Shown here: positions 5,842 through 12,626 of the stretch, piece by piece
How positions within the stretch are numbered: position 1 is the stretch's first letter
Layout of the letters: every line of letters starts with the position of its first letter
Origin: Candidatus Nomurabacteria bacterium
GTDB lineage: Bacteria; Patescibacteriota; Minisyncoccia; Phycocordibacterales; CALRBL01
Direction of reading: 5' to 3'
Length of the DNA stretch: 12,881 nt
Assembly: GCA_943354075.1 (NCBI GenBank)
Contig: CALRBL010000007.1
Coordinates: 1-12,881 of the forward strand
Position numbers and translations under genes: made by a program
The notes under the pieces: generated by a model
What the model saw: the letters and a program-made list of their open reading frames with translations, nothing else
What the model was told of the DNA's origin: nothing
Database searches by the model: none

Positions 5842-6399
5842 AAACTTTACTTCAACAGGTTGCTTTGCTGCTTGTTCATCTTCTTCAAGTTCAAAGAACT
5901 CCATCACTTCGAATTTAAACATTCCCGCAATGATATTGGATGGGAATTTTTGAACCGATACATTAAGATCGGCGACGTTGCCGTTGTAGAAACGTCGAGC
6001 AGCTTGAATCTTGTTTTCGGTATCAGACAATTCACGCTGAAGTTCGAGAAAATTAGTATTTGCTTTGAGATCAGGATAAGCCTCTGCGATCGCAAAAAGA
6101 GATTTGAGAGTTCCAGAAAGTTCGCCTTCTGCAGCGGCTTTTTCTCCGACACTTCCTGCCTGCATTGCTCGTGAACGTGCTTCGGTAACTTTTTCAAAGG
6201 CTGAAGACTCGTGAGTGGCATATCCTTTGACGGTATTGACCAAATTAGGTATGAGATCATATCGACGCTTCATCTGCACTTCGATATCTGACCACGCTTC
6301 TTTTACGCGCGTAATGAGAGTGATAAAACCGTTATGTGACGCAATTCCCCAGATGATAATAAGGGCTAAAATGCCCAAGATAATATATATAGTAAGCAT
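5839..6399 (-). CDS. lemA: LemA family protein
   Basis: The 186-aa product has an N-terminal membrane segment (about residues 3-20) and then the LemA pattern: VKEAWSDIEVQMKRRYDLIPNLV with the usual helix-rich body, ANTNFLELQRELSDTENKIQAARRFYN and FPSNIIAGMF near the C-terminus. LemA proteins are membrane-anchored helical bundles of uncertain function, often encoded next to htpX as here. The ATG at 6399 is preceded by a perfect TATAAT six bases upstream, so the mRNA is probably leaderless. The TGA stop is the outermost triplet of the palindromic repeat. Confidence 0.95.
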   Translation of the reverse strand: MLTIYIILGILALIIIWGIASHNGFITLITRVKEAWSDIEVQMKRRYDLIPNLVNTVKGYATHESSAFEKVTEARSRAMQAGSVGEKAAAEGELSGTLKSLFAIAEAYPDLKANTNFLELQRELSDTENKIQAARRFYNGNVADLNVSVQKFPSNIIAGMFKFEVMEFFELEEDEQAAKQPVEVKF

Positions 6400-6405
6400 G
6401 AGGGC

Positions 6406-6411
6406 ATTATA
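6406..6411 (-). promoter_or_regulatory. -10 box of lemA (TATAAT), leaderless spacing
   Basis: A perfect TATAAT is followed by GCCCTC and the lemA ATG at 6399, so transcription should start at or one base before the A. The -35 region is weak (TAGACC, about 15 bases upstream, overlapping the end of nrdB). The lemA-htpX pair therefore probably has its own promoter. Confidence 0.55.
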
Positions 6412-6429
6412 CCATAAAGCGCCTCGGGT

Positions 6430-7431
6430 CTATTTCGCAGATGCCTCACCTGTCTTGTGAGCATGTCCATCTACTTCATAACTAGTGTTCTGCATTTCAA
6501 AGAAGTTCACCAATTCGTGCACATCTGTTGCGGTTGCCATCCATTTTGCAGGGTTGGTGACGTTGTAATGTGCTTCGAAGCCGAGCTCTTCGAGACGTCG
6601 ATCGGCAACATACTTTACATATTGGTTGATATAGTCAGCATTGAGACCGAGGATACCGCGTGGAAAGAGATCTTGGTTGTAGGCAACTTCCAAGTCTACA
6701 CCATTAATAACAATCTGACGGATCTCATCGGCAAATTCTGCAGTAACCACAGACGCGTTCTCTGAAAGGATTTCTGTTACCAAATTGATGCCGAATTTAA
6801 GGTGCAGCGATTCGTCGCGAAGTACCCATGAGATCATCGAACCGAAATTACGAAGTTGATTTCTTTGACGGAATGAAAGTGCCACCATGAATCCCGAGTA
6901 GAACCACACACCCTCCATGACGATATTGGTAGCGATGATGTTTCTAATGAAGTCACGCTTCCCTTCGTCAGTGTCGATATCGAGAGTCTTCTCGGTCATA
7001 CGAAGAACATATTGAGAAATAAAATCTTCCTTGGCTTTCATCGAAGGGACTTCAAGATGGAGCTGGAAGATCTTCTCACGATCGAATCCAAACGTCTGAA
7101 GTACGTATTCGAATGACACACAATGGTTCGCCTCTTCCCACATCTGCTTGGCGAGATACAAGTGACATTCAGGAGCTTTGAGGTACGGATAGATTCCAAG
7201 CGCAATAGAACGGTTCACAATGAGCTCAGCGGGATTGAAAAATGCCATCAAAAATTTCACCGCATGCTGCTCGTCGGGAGTCATCGCCTGGAAATCACGC
7301 ACATCCTCGCCAAGAGCGATCTCGTGTGGGAACCACGTGTTACGCACGGCCTGCTGGTACAGGTCGTAGGCCCACTGATACTTGATGGGATGAAGGGTCA
7401 TATCTTCTGGGGAGGCTTTTCCGATGAGCAT
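6430..7431 (-). CDS. nrdB: ribonucleotide reductase small subunit, class Ic-like (NrdB/R2)
   Basis: R2 generates and holds the oxidant that starts ribonucleotide reduction in the large subunit. The 333-aa product has six metal-ligand candidates, E69, E100, H103, E173, E207 and H210, in the motifs AEL, EEANH, MEGVWF and RDESLH. The residue at the usual radical tyrosine position is F107, and the first ligand is Glu rather than Asp. Spacings (31, 3, 4 to Phe, then 73, 34 and 3) match those of the Chlamydia trachomatis class Ic enzyme (E89, E120, H123, F127, E193, E227, H230), which uses a Mn(IV)/Fe(III) cofactor. W33 and D206 fit the electron-transfer chain, and Y318 near the C-terminus fits the tail tyrosine. 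It lies downstream of nrdA but is separated from it by a toxin-like gene. It ends 30 bases before lemA. Confidence 0.95.
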   Translation of the reverse strand: MLIGKASPEDMTLHPIKYQWAYDLYQQAVRNTWFPHEIALGEDVRDFQAMTPDEQHAVKFLMAFFNPAELIVNRSIALGIYPYLKAPECHLYLAKQMWEEANHCVSFEYVLQTFGFDREKIFQLHLEVPSMKAKEDFISQYVLRMTEKTLDIDTDEGKRDFIRNIIATNIVMEGVWFYSGFMVALSFRQRNQLRNFGSMISWVLRDESLHLKFGINLVTEILSENASVVTAEFADEIRQIVINGVDLEVAYNQDLFPRGILGLNADYINQYVKYVADRRLEELGFEAHYNVTNPAKWMATATDVHELVNFFEMQNTSYEVDGHAHKTGEASAK

Positions 7432-7454
7432 ATTTTTGATGGTTATTTTTACGA

Positions 7455-7481
7455 TTAATAAAGGTAGGGTAAGGATATCAA
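7455..7481 (-). promoter_or_regulatory. possible promoter of nrdB
   Basis: On the minus strand TTGATA (7481-7476) and TATTAA (7460-7455) are separated by 15 bases, about 25 bases before the nrdB ATG. The spacer is short of the 17-base optimum, so this is a tentative call. Confidence 0.3.
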
Positions 7482-7540
7482 ATTAAGGGGAGCCGGCGCT
7501 ATACTCACAATCAAAAGAATTCGTGGCTTAATGGAAAATG

Positions 7541-7568
7541 TTGACATTAAAGGCTACTTTGATAAAAT
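7541..7568 (+). promoter_or_regulatory. strong sigma-70-like promoter, + strand, antisense to all neighbours
   Basis: A perfect -35 TTGACA (7541-7546), a 16-base spacer and a TAAAAT -10 (7563-7568) form the best promoter match I see in the window. It points right, away from nrdB and into the 3' end of the PemK-like gene. No plausible + strand protein gene follows. A transcript from about 7575 would run straight into the hairpin at 7597-7622, so a short RNA of about 55-60 nt is possible. Confidence 0.5.
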
Positions 7569-7596
7569 ACAAACACAAAGCGCCGAAAGGCTCCGA

Positions 7597-7622
7597 GAAA
7601 TCCCGCCAATTGGCGGGATTTC
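7597..7622. terminator. GC-rich perfect palindrome, probable terminator hairpin
   Basis: GAAATCCCGCC (7597-7607) and GGCGGGATTTC (7612-7622) form an 11-bp stem around AATT. On the + strand it is followed by GAGTTTT, a weak T tract. It lies 5 bases beyond the stop of the minus-strand PemK-like gene, where no T run follows. It may terminate the short + strand RNA, stabilise the 3' end of the toxin mRNA, or both. Confidence 0.55.
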
Positions 7623-7627
7623 GAGTT

Positions 7628-8017
7628 TTACAGGAATGTTTTAAGCCCTATTTTGATTTGCCTAAGCTTTTCTCCATCCAGATCGTACATTTTTCTCTTC
7701 ATCCTTTTAACACTCATAAGTTTCAATTGAGCTAAAATTGCTGACACTTTCTGACCGTGTGGATCCGTGTAATTGAAATAAAAATCAAGCTCTTTTTGCT
7801 TGGTAGAAAGCGGCGCGATCCAAAACATCTGATTGTTAAATTTCTTGACTATCAAAATCGGTCGCGAGAAGGTTGCTCCGCTTCCATTTTGCTCAAAACC
7901 TATATTTCTTCCAATATTACTCATCCACACCTCCCCTTCTTTCGGGAATTTGTTCGGATCACCATTTTTGGCGTCGATATCCTTCTTTAGATTGTTCCAT
8001 ATATCAAATTCTTCCAT
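7628..8017 (-). CDS. PemK/MazF-like toxin-family protein
   Basis: The 129-aa product carries the fold pattern of PemK/MazF endoribonucleases: GEVWMSNIG (28-36), FEQNG (41-45), SRPILIVKKF (51-60), APLST (68-72) and a C-terminal SAILAQLKLMSVKRM (92-106), where family members read S-x-hydrophobic-x-x-Q and end with a basic K/R segment. Family members cleave mRNA and are usually held by a small antitoxin encoded immediately upstream. No antitoxin ORF is visible in 8018-8291 or downstream, so this is a solitary gene or the antitoxin lies elsewhere. The N-terminal extension of about 27 residues is longer than in MazF. It sits between nrdA and nrdB. Toxin activity is an inference from similarity to the family. 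Confidence 0.75.
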   Translation of the reverse strand: MEEFDIWNNLKKDIDAKNGDPNKFPKEGEVWMSNIGRNIGFEQNGSGATFSRPILIVKKFNNQMFWIAPLSTKQKELDFYFNYTDPHGQKVSAILAQLKLMSVKRMKRKMYDLDGEKLRQIKIGLKTFL

Positions 8018-8069
8018 TAAAAAAGCGTAGCATATACCTGATCAATTTTTCATAAAGAATTTCTTTTAT

Positions 8070-8099
8070 TTGAGAATCTTTTTATAAATATTTTATGAT
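8070..8099 (+). promoter_or_regulatory. promoter for the tRNA-like unit
   Basis: TTGAGA (8070-8075) and TATGAT (8094-8099) are separated by 18 bases in a very A/T-rich stretch. The predicted start near 8106 lies upstream of the tRNA-like sequence at 8142-8213 and of the terminator at 8240-8270. Promoter, structured RNA and terminator together suggest a genuine + strand transcription unit of about 165 nt. Confidence 0.45.
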
Positions 8100-8141
8100 G
8101 TGGTTTGGATGGAGATTTGATAATTAATTAAGGTTTTCTTC

Positions 8142-8213
8142 GGGTTTATTTGAGTGATCTGGCACAACGACCTTACCAATCGTTGCTGACGGGTTCGATC
8201 CCCGTCGTGTCCA
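8142..8213 (+). ncRNA. tRNA-like sequence: intact 3' half, degenerate 5' half
   Basis: The 3' half has textbook tRNA geometry. There is a stem-loop CAACGA (8165-8170) with TCGTTG (8180-8185), a short variable region, a T-arm ACGGG-TTCGATC-CCCGT (8189-8205), then seven bases CGTGTCC and A (8206-8213). Placing the loop as a 7-mer gives TAC (valine) as the anticodon, but position 37 would be C and the closing pair C-A, both unusual. The 5' side does not fold well: GGGTTTA pairs with CGTGTCC at only two Watson-Crick positions plus wobbles, and the D-stem has a mismatch. No CCA is encoded, whereas tRNA-Ser in this window has one. It may be a decayed tRNA, an attachment-site-like fragment, or a small RNA with a tRNA-like end. 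Confidence 0.45.
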
Positions 8214-8239
8214 ACGCACAGTCTTGACTCCATGGTAAG

Positions 8240-8270
8240 AAAAATCACTCCCTCGCGGGAGTGGTTTTTT
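8240..8270. terminator. bidirectional intrinsic terminator between the tRNA-like unit and nrdA
   Basis: A 13-bp stem pairs AAAAATCACTCCC (8240-8252) with GGGAGTGGTTTTT (8257-8269), one G-U pair, loop TCGC. On the + strand it runs into TTTTTTATTTT. On the minus strand, 22 bases after the nrdA stop, the stem is followed by ATTTTTC. It can end both the + strand RNA and the nrdA transcript, which would transcriptionally separate nrdA from the PemK-like gene. Confidence 0.85.
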
Positions 8271-8291
8271 ATTTTCTCACATATTTAAATC

Positions 8292-10976
8292 CTACTGACA
8301 ACTATCACACTGCAACGCATCAGCTGGATCGGTTGGGTAATTTGCAGAACGAACGATTTTGAATTTCTTAGGTTCGGAAGGTGCCGTGGCAGTAGGCTGT
8401 GCAAAAAGCGTCGCGGCAGGTTCTGGAGTGATGCCTTGAAAAGGCTTTGGTACCGATACTTCTTCGAGAACTTCAGGGACTTCCACGATAAAAGAAGACA
8501 TTTTGGAAAGCGGTACGAAGACAGGCTCAGGACGGCTGACTTCGAGAGGGCTCTTGATTGACATCTCTTCAACAGGAAGCTCGGTACGGACAGATGCGAA
8601 CGCTCCGAAGGCTTTCTTTGCAAACTTGGAAGATTTGTCGACTTTGACGGTACTTTGTTCTGCAGAGTGACGAGGCTTCAAGTGCAAGTAGTAGGTAGAC
8701 TTCAAACCCTTCTTCCATGCAGTGGAATAAATCTCCATGGTCTCGTCGATATCACGGGTCTCAAGATACATATTGCGAGACAGTGCTTGATCAACCCATT
8801 TCTGTGCACGAGCTGCTACTTCGATATATCCATAAGGGGAAGTAGTGAAAGAAGTTTTGTAAATAGCCTTGAGATGATCAGGTATGAGTGCAATCTCGGA
8901 GATGTCGCCATGATATTCGATGATGAGATCCTTGACCTTTTCCCATATACCCATGTTTTTGAGGTCTTTCACGAGGTTGTGGTTCACATCCATATACTTT
9001 CCAGAAATTTTGTTTCGAGAGAATACCTGTGCGAAGCGTGGATCGAAACCAGGAGTAGTTCCAACAAGTAGTCCGATGTTTGCGTTTGGCGCAACAGCCA
9101 TCAAAGTCGCATTGCGGATTCCCTTTGCCACCTTTCCGCGAAGAATATCCCAGTTGAGTCCCTTGTGCTTGCTAGTCTTGTCGATTGAAAGCTCCATTCC
9201 GCGACCTTCTTCGAGAGTTTTCAATGTGTCGACTGGCACCATTCCCTTTGACCATCCAGATCCCGCAAAATTTTTGTAAGCACCACGTTCGACAGCAAGG
9301 TTTGCACTCTCGTCGATTGCCATGTAGCTGATGAATTCAAAAATACGATCGGCAAAGTTGTAGGTGTGCTCGGAATCATATGCCATACCAAGCTGTTCGA
9401 TAGTGTCAGAGAATCCCATCACTCCAAGACCGATAGCGCGATTCTCCTGATCGGACTTGGTGGCTTCGGGAATGGGGAGAACATTGATATCGATGAGGTT
9501 GTCGAGCATGCGCACAGCGCTACGGACGGTCTTTTCGAGCTTGCTCCAGTTGATCTCTTTTCGCTGAACGTGTGCAGCGAGGTTTACGGATGCAAGATTA
9601 CATACTGCGACATTGTCTTTGTCTTGAGGAAGAGCGATTTCGGTACAGAGATTCGACATGTGGATAGTTCCGGTGTTGTTGTTGAGGGCTCGAAGATTGA
9701 AAGAATCCTTCCATGTGATCCAAGGGTGTGACGTGCTCTGAAGAGCAGAGATGATGTTTCGGAATTGCTCAGCAGCAGGAACTTTTTTGAAGATGCGCAT
9801 CTTGCCGGCTTCTGCCATTGCTACATATTCGCCGTAGCGAGTGCTGAACGAAGATCCATAGAGCTCGTTCAAATCAGGAGTCTCAGCGGGATCGAACATA
9901 TACCAATCGTTCCCTGCCTCAACACGCTTCATGAACTCGTCAGAAAGGAAACATGCAGTGTTTGCAGTACGCATACGCATGTAGTCGTCTCCGGCATTGT
10001 GCTTCCAGTCGATGAATTCAGCAAAGTCGATGTGCCAGTTCTCCATGTAGAAACAAAGCGCACCCTTCTTCTTTCCTCCTCGCTGGATAGCGCGAATAGC
10101 AGTGTCGATAATTTTTGCAAAAGGTGTGGCACCAGTTGATGTTCCATTGTTGGACTTTAGAGGTGATCCTGCGGCACGGAGCTTGGTCATGGACGCCCCG
10201 ATACCTCCTGATCCTTTTGAGAGAAGCATTACGTCAGCAACAGACTTTGCGATGTGCCCCATATCGTCATGGATTTCAAGAAGATAGCAGTTTGAAAGTG
10301 CGGGACGAGGAGTACCGGCGCCAAGGTTGGTGGATCCTCCAGCGATGTATTCGAAACGAGACATCTTGTCGTAGAAAATCTTTGCCTGTTCGGTAGGATT
10401 CTTTTCGTTGTATGAAAGTCCCATAGCGACGCGCATGAAGAAATATTGTGGAGTTTCGGCAGTCTCTTGTGTCGTAGTATCCTTGAGTGCATAGCGATTA
10501 AGGAAACCAGAAAGTCCAGCGTACTGAAACTGATCATCACGATCGATAACAAGGGCGTTTGCGAGCGCTTCAAGATCAAAAGAGGTCCCCATACGTGCAT
10601 CGAGACGCTTGTTCTCGATTCCCTTCTTTATATAGTTTACAAAGCTCAACTTGTGCTGTTTTTCGAGGTCATCATTGTCCTCTTTGTTATAATCCCCTAT
10701 CACTTTTCGATAGATAGTCTTTAGAAGGAGTCGAGTAGCAATCTTGTCGTATTCGATATCGTCCTTAATGTTCTGAACAGCGGCGTTGATGGTCGCCTGA
10801 TCCATCTCGTCTGTGGTGATGCCATCATAAAGTGTGATTTGAGTCTCGGTAGCAATCTGAATCACCTTGGATACTGGGTCAGTAAGACCTTGTGCGGCAC
10901 GTTCGATAGAGCGATTAATTCGGTCTGCGTTGAAGGCTTCCTTCGTGCCGTCTTGCTTGGTGATAGTGATGTTCAT
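8292..10976 (-). CDS. nrdA: ribonucleoside-diphosphate reductase large subunit (class I, NrdA)
   Basis: The 894-aa protein reduces ribonucleotides to deoxyribonucleotides together with NrdB. An N-terminal ATP-cone (about residues 1-92, starting MNITITKQDG) implies allosteric activity control. The catalytic set is complete: C230 in LSNCYL and C459 in VCNLASVNL form the active-site pair; N442, C444 and E446 in SNLCTEIALP give the substrate radical; Y762-Y763 are the radical-transfer tyrosines; and the terminal C890-DS-C893 is the swinging thiol pair. Between about residues 780 and 885 the C-terminus is a long Pro/Glu/Val-rich linker, longer than in E. coli NrdA. The open frame extends 25 codons upstream of 10976, but that extension has no family similarity and overlaps the promoter. 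A TAAAAT box lies 10 bases before the chosen ATG. It diverges from the response-regulator gene. Confidence 0.97.
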   Translation of the reverse strand: MNITITKQDGTKEAFNADRINRSIERAAQGLTDPVSKVIQIATETQITLYDGITTDEMDQATINAAVQNIKDDIEYDKIATRLLLKTIYRKVIGDYNKEDNDDLEKQHKLSFVNYIKKGIENKRLDARMGTSFDLEALANALVIDRDDQFQYAGLSGFLNRYALKDTTTQETAETPQYFFMRVAMGLSYNEKNPTEQAKIFYDKMSRFEYIAGGSTNLGAGTPRPALSNCYLLEIHDDMGHIAKSVADVMLLSKGSGGIGASMTKLRAAGSPLKSNNGTSTGATPFAKIIDTAIRAIQRGGKKKGALCFYMENWHIDFAEFIDWKHNAGDDYMRMRTANTACFLSDEFMKRVEAGNDWYMFDPAETPDLNELYGSSFSTRYGEYVAMAEAGKMRIFKKVPAAEQFRNIISALQSTSHPWITWKDSFNLRALNNNTGTIHMSNLCTEIALPQDKDNVAVCNLASVNLAAHVQRKEINWSKLEKTVRSAVRMLDNLIDINVLPIPEATKSDQENRAIGLGVMGFSDTIEQLGMAYDSEHTYNFADRIFEFISYMAIDESANLAVERGAYKNFAGSGWSKGMVPVDTLKTLEEGRGMELSIDKTSKHKGLNWDILRGKVAKGIRNATLMAVAPNANIGLLVGTTPGFDPRFAQVFSRNKISGKYMDVNHNLVKDLKNMGIWEKVKDLIIEYHGDISEIALIPDHLKAIYKTSFTTSPYGYIEVAARAQKWVDQALSRNMYLETRDIDETMEIYSTAWKKGLKSTYYLHLKPRHSAEQSTVKVDKSSKFAKKAFGAFASVRTELPVEEMSIKSPLEVSRPEPVFVPLSKMSSFIVEVPEVLEEVSVPKPFQGITPEPAATLFAQPTATAPSEPKKFKIVRSANYPTDPADALQCDSCQ

Positions 10977-10986
10977 GTCGAAAGAA

Positions 10987-11014
10987 ATTTTACCATGCTG
11001 GTGGGAAATGCAAA
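10987..11014 (-). promoter_or_regulatory. nrdA promoter
   Basis: On the minus strand TTTGCA (11014-11009), a 16-base spacer and TAAAAT (10992-10987) end 10 bases before the nrdA ATG, predicting a 5' leader of only a few bases. I do not see a clear pair of NrdR boxes, though NrdR sites are degenerate and could be missed by eye. Confidence 0.45.
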
Positions 11015-11124
11015 CACTAATACATGTAAACGAAACACAAATGAGATCCAATCAACTGGCGAGCTAAAAAAACCTTTAAATAAGAGCTCAAATGTGGTCG
11101 ATAAACTATTTATAAAAAAGCAAG

Positions 11125-11152
11125 TTGATTTTGTCTTGAACGGGTCTAAAAT
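11125..11152 (+). promoter_or_regulatory. response-regulator promoter, leaderless spacing
   Basis: TTGATT (11125-11130), a 16-base spacer and TAAAAT (11147-11152) are followed by seven bases and the ATG at 11160. The expected start point therefore falls at or next to the start codon. This supports 11160 over the in-frame ATG at 11151, which overlaps the -10 box. Confidence 0.5.
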
Positions 11153-11159
11153 GTCTCTT

Positions 11160-11825
11160 ATGAGGATGCTGATTATAGAAGACGAGAGGGAGATCGCCGA
11201 CTATCTTCGTCTCAATTTTGAGAAAGAAGGGTTCATTATTGACTGTGCAACGGACGGAGAAGAAGGATCGTACCTTGCCCGCGTTAATGAGTACGACATT
11301 ATGATCATCGATCACATCCTTCCGAATAAACTCGGTCTGGAGATTATAAAAGAAGTCCGTGCAGTGCCGAAATCTGTTCCCATCATCATGCTTTCTGGTA
11401 AAACAGAGATTACACAGAAAATCGACACTTTCACCGCAGGTGTCGATGACTATGTCACCAAACCTTTTTCTTTTCAGGAGCTTCATGCGCGGATACACGC
11501 ACTCCTTCGAAGACCGTATCAAGTCAAAAGCTCAACCTATACAATCGACGATCTCACTATCCATACTGACAGACAAGAGGTCCTCCAAAATGGAAAACGT
11601 ATCTATCTCACCCGTAAAGAATTTTCTTTACTTGAGTGCCTTGTAAGAGACAATGGCAAAGTACTCTCTCGAGGAGTGATCATGGAGAATGTTTGGAATA
11701 TGAATATCGATCCTTTCTCAAATACCCTAGAGACTCACATCCTTAACCTACGAAAGAAAATCGGAAAGAAAGGAAAAAGAATTATTCAGACGGTACCGGG
11801 AAGAGGTTACAAAATAGACATATAG
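11160..11825 (+). CDS. OmpR/PhoB-family response regulator
   Basis: The 221-aa protein has a CheY-like receiver domain (residues 1-118) and a winged-helix DNA-binding domain (about 125-221). Receiver residues are E7-D8 (metal pocket), D51 (phosphorylation site, IIDHILP), S79 (LSGK) and K101 (YVTKPFS). The output domain ends in LRKKIGKKGKRIIQTVPGRGYKI, the classic OmpR/PhoB recognition helix and wing. No histidine kinase gene is next to it in the window, so the partner lies elsewhere or the regulator is an orphan. The frame is open back to 10839, overlapping nrdA on the other strand, but domain homology starts at MRMLIIEDE. It is divergent from nrdA across about 180 bp, so control of nrdA or itself is possible but unproven. 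Confidence 0.95.
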   Translation: MRMLIIEDEREIADYLRLNFEKEGFIIDCATDGEEGSYLARVNEYDIMIIDHILPNKLGLEIIKEVRAVPKSVPIIMLSGKTEITQKIDTFTAGVDDYVTKPFSFQELHARIHALLRRPYQVKSSTYTIDDLTIHTDRQEVLQNGKRIYLTRKEFSLLECLVRDNGKVLSRGVIMENVWNMNIDPFSNTLETHILNLRKKIGKKGKRIIQTVPGRGYKIDI

Positions 11826-11873
11826 AAAAGAGAAAAAAATTCTTTGCTAAGAATTTTTTTCTCTTTTCTATAT
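11820..11873. terminator. perfect 25-bp-arm bidirectional terminator
   Basis: Arms 11820-11844 and 11849-11873 are exact reverse complements around the loop TGCT. Both contain A7/T7 tracts, so on either strand the 3' side of the hairpin is T-rich. The stop codons of both convergent genes lie inside the arms: ATA-TAG ends the response regulator on the + strand and ATA-TAG also ends the DUF3298 gene on the minus strand. The hairpin therefore serves both transcripts. Confidence 0.9.
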
Positions 11874-12620
11874 CTTCAATACCCCATCTACCTGAGCTCG
11901 GGTCATAGGAAATTCCTGGATACCGATAACATAAGGACCAATTTGATATTGCTGCATAACGAAAGTAATACCAGCATCGTTGATGTACCACGCATTGAAA
12001 TTATCTACTTCTGGTTCAGTACCCATATCAATAATCTCACGCTGTGTCGAATCTTTAAGCTTGCTATAAAAATAAGGACGGGCTTTCGCAGAAACTTTCT
12101 TCAAAGAATCTGAGCTTGTGAGAATATTATTCAAGTTGATTAACTTCCCTTCCTTGTCATAAGTAAAGGTGGTCACAAAGGTGCTTCCATGAGCACCTCC
12201 CGTATCGGTATAGGTCTCCAACTTGTAAGTGATGGTGGATGACGAGGTGTATACAATCGTATTGATATCAAGAATGTAAGCACGATCTTTGGTCATACCA
12301 ATCTCCACTGCTTCTTCTTCGTTTTTAGGTACCACGGTAAAAAAATCGGCTTTTACCCTCTCTATGTAGGCATCAATACCCTCCAACGTGCCCACAGAAG
12401 CCTTGGGATACTCGAGATCGATCTTGTAATACGCACCTATTATCTTTTCGGTTTTGAAAGGATCAGCTTTGGGGCGAGTAGCTTCTATCCCCTTTTCCAC
12501 CACAACATCAATTGGAGCAACATTGGTAGGATTTTTTGAAAGGATAGAAAAGACCGTAACAGCAGCTGCCAATACAGCGATTGCGACTATGGTGAAAACG
12601 ATAAGATTTTTTCTAGTCAT
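11868..12620 (-). CDS. anchored extracytoplasmic DUF3298/PdaC-type domain protein
   Basis: The 250-aa product starts MTRKN, followed by a hydrophobic anchor (about residues 6-27), so it is probably tethered to the membrane with the rest outside. The body has the DUF4163/DUF3298 (RsiV-like) pattern: YYKIDLEYPK (64-73), a Tyr-rich middle, and the hallmark TDTGGAHGSTF (138-148) followed by FTYDKEGKLINLNNIL (152-167). Related domains occur in the anti-sigma factor RsiV and next to the deacetylase PdaC, where they are linked with cell-wall or lysozyme sensing. No catalytic domain is present here, so its role is unknown. It starts 12 bases after the FAD-oxidase stop and has its own -10-like box. 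Confidence 0.85.
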   Translation of the reverse strand: MTRKNLIVFTIVAIAVLAAAVTVFSILSKNPTNVAPIDVVVEKGIEATRPKADPFKTEKIIGAYYKIDLEYPKASVGTLEGIDAYIERVKADFFTVVPKNEEEAVEIGMTKDRAYILDINTIVYTSSSTITYKLETYTDTGGAHGSTFVTTFTYDKEGKLINLNNILTSSDSLKKVSAKARPYFYSKLKDSTQREIIDMGTEPEVDNFNAWYINDAGITFVMQQYQIGPYVIGIQEFPMTRAQVDGVLKI

Positions 12621-12626
12621 ATAAAT

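Noticed and set aside
6365..6377. Degenerate repeat arm in lemA (GCTAAAATGCCCA)
   Set aside because: Only 13 bases with one mismatch and it lies in codons for a hydrophobic helix (GILAL); it may be a coincidence, so it is not listed as a copy.
8142..8270. tmRNA 3' end
   Set aside because: There is no tag-peptide reading frame, no matching GGGG-type 5' acceptor strand upstream and no CCA, and the available transcript is too short.
9791..9805. GATGCGCATCTTGCC in nrdA as another repeat copy
   Set aside because: Three mismatches to the 15-bp core inside well-conserved nrdA coding sequence; chance similarity.
8655..10396. Long + strand frames opposite nrdA
   Set aside because: They are shadows of the nrdA codons on the other strand, with no recognisable domain and no promoter or start context.
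10839..11159. N-terminal extension of the response-regulator frame over the nrdA 5' end
   Set aside because: The extra residues have no receiver-domain similarity, overlap nrdA on the other strand, and lie upstream of a good promoter with a -10 box just before the ATG at 11160.
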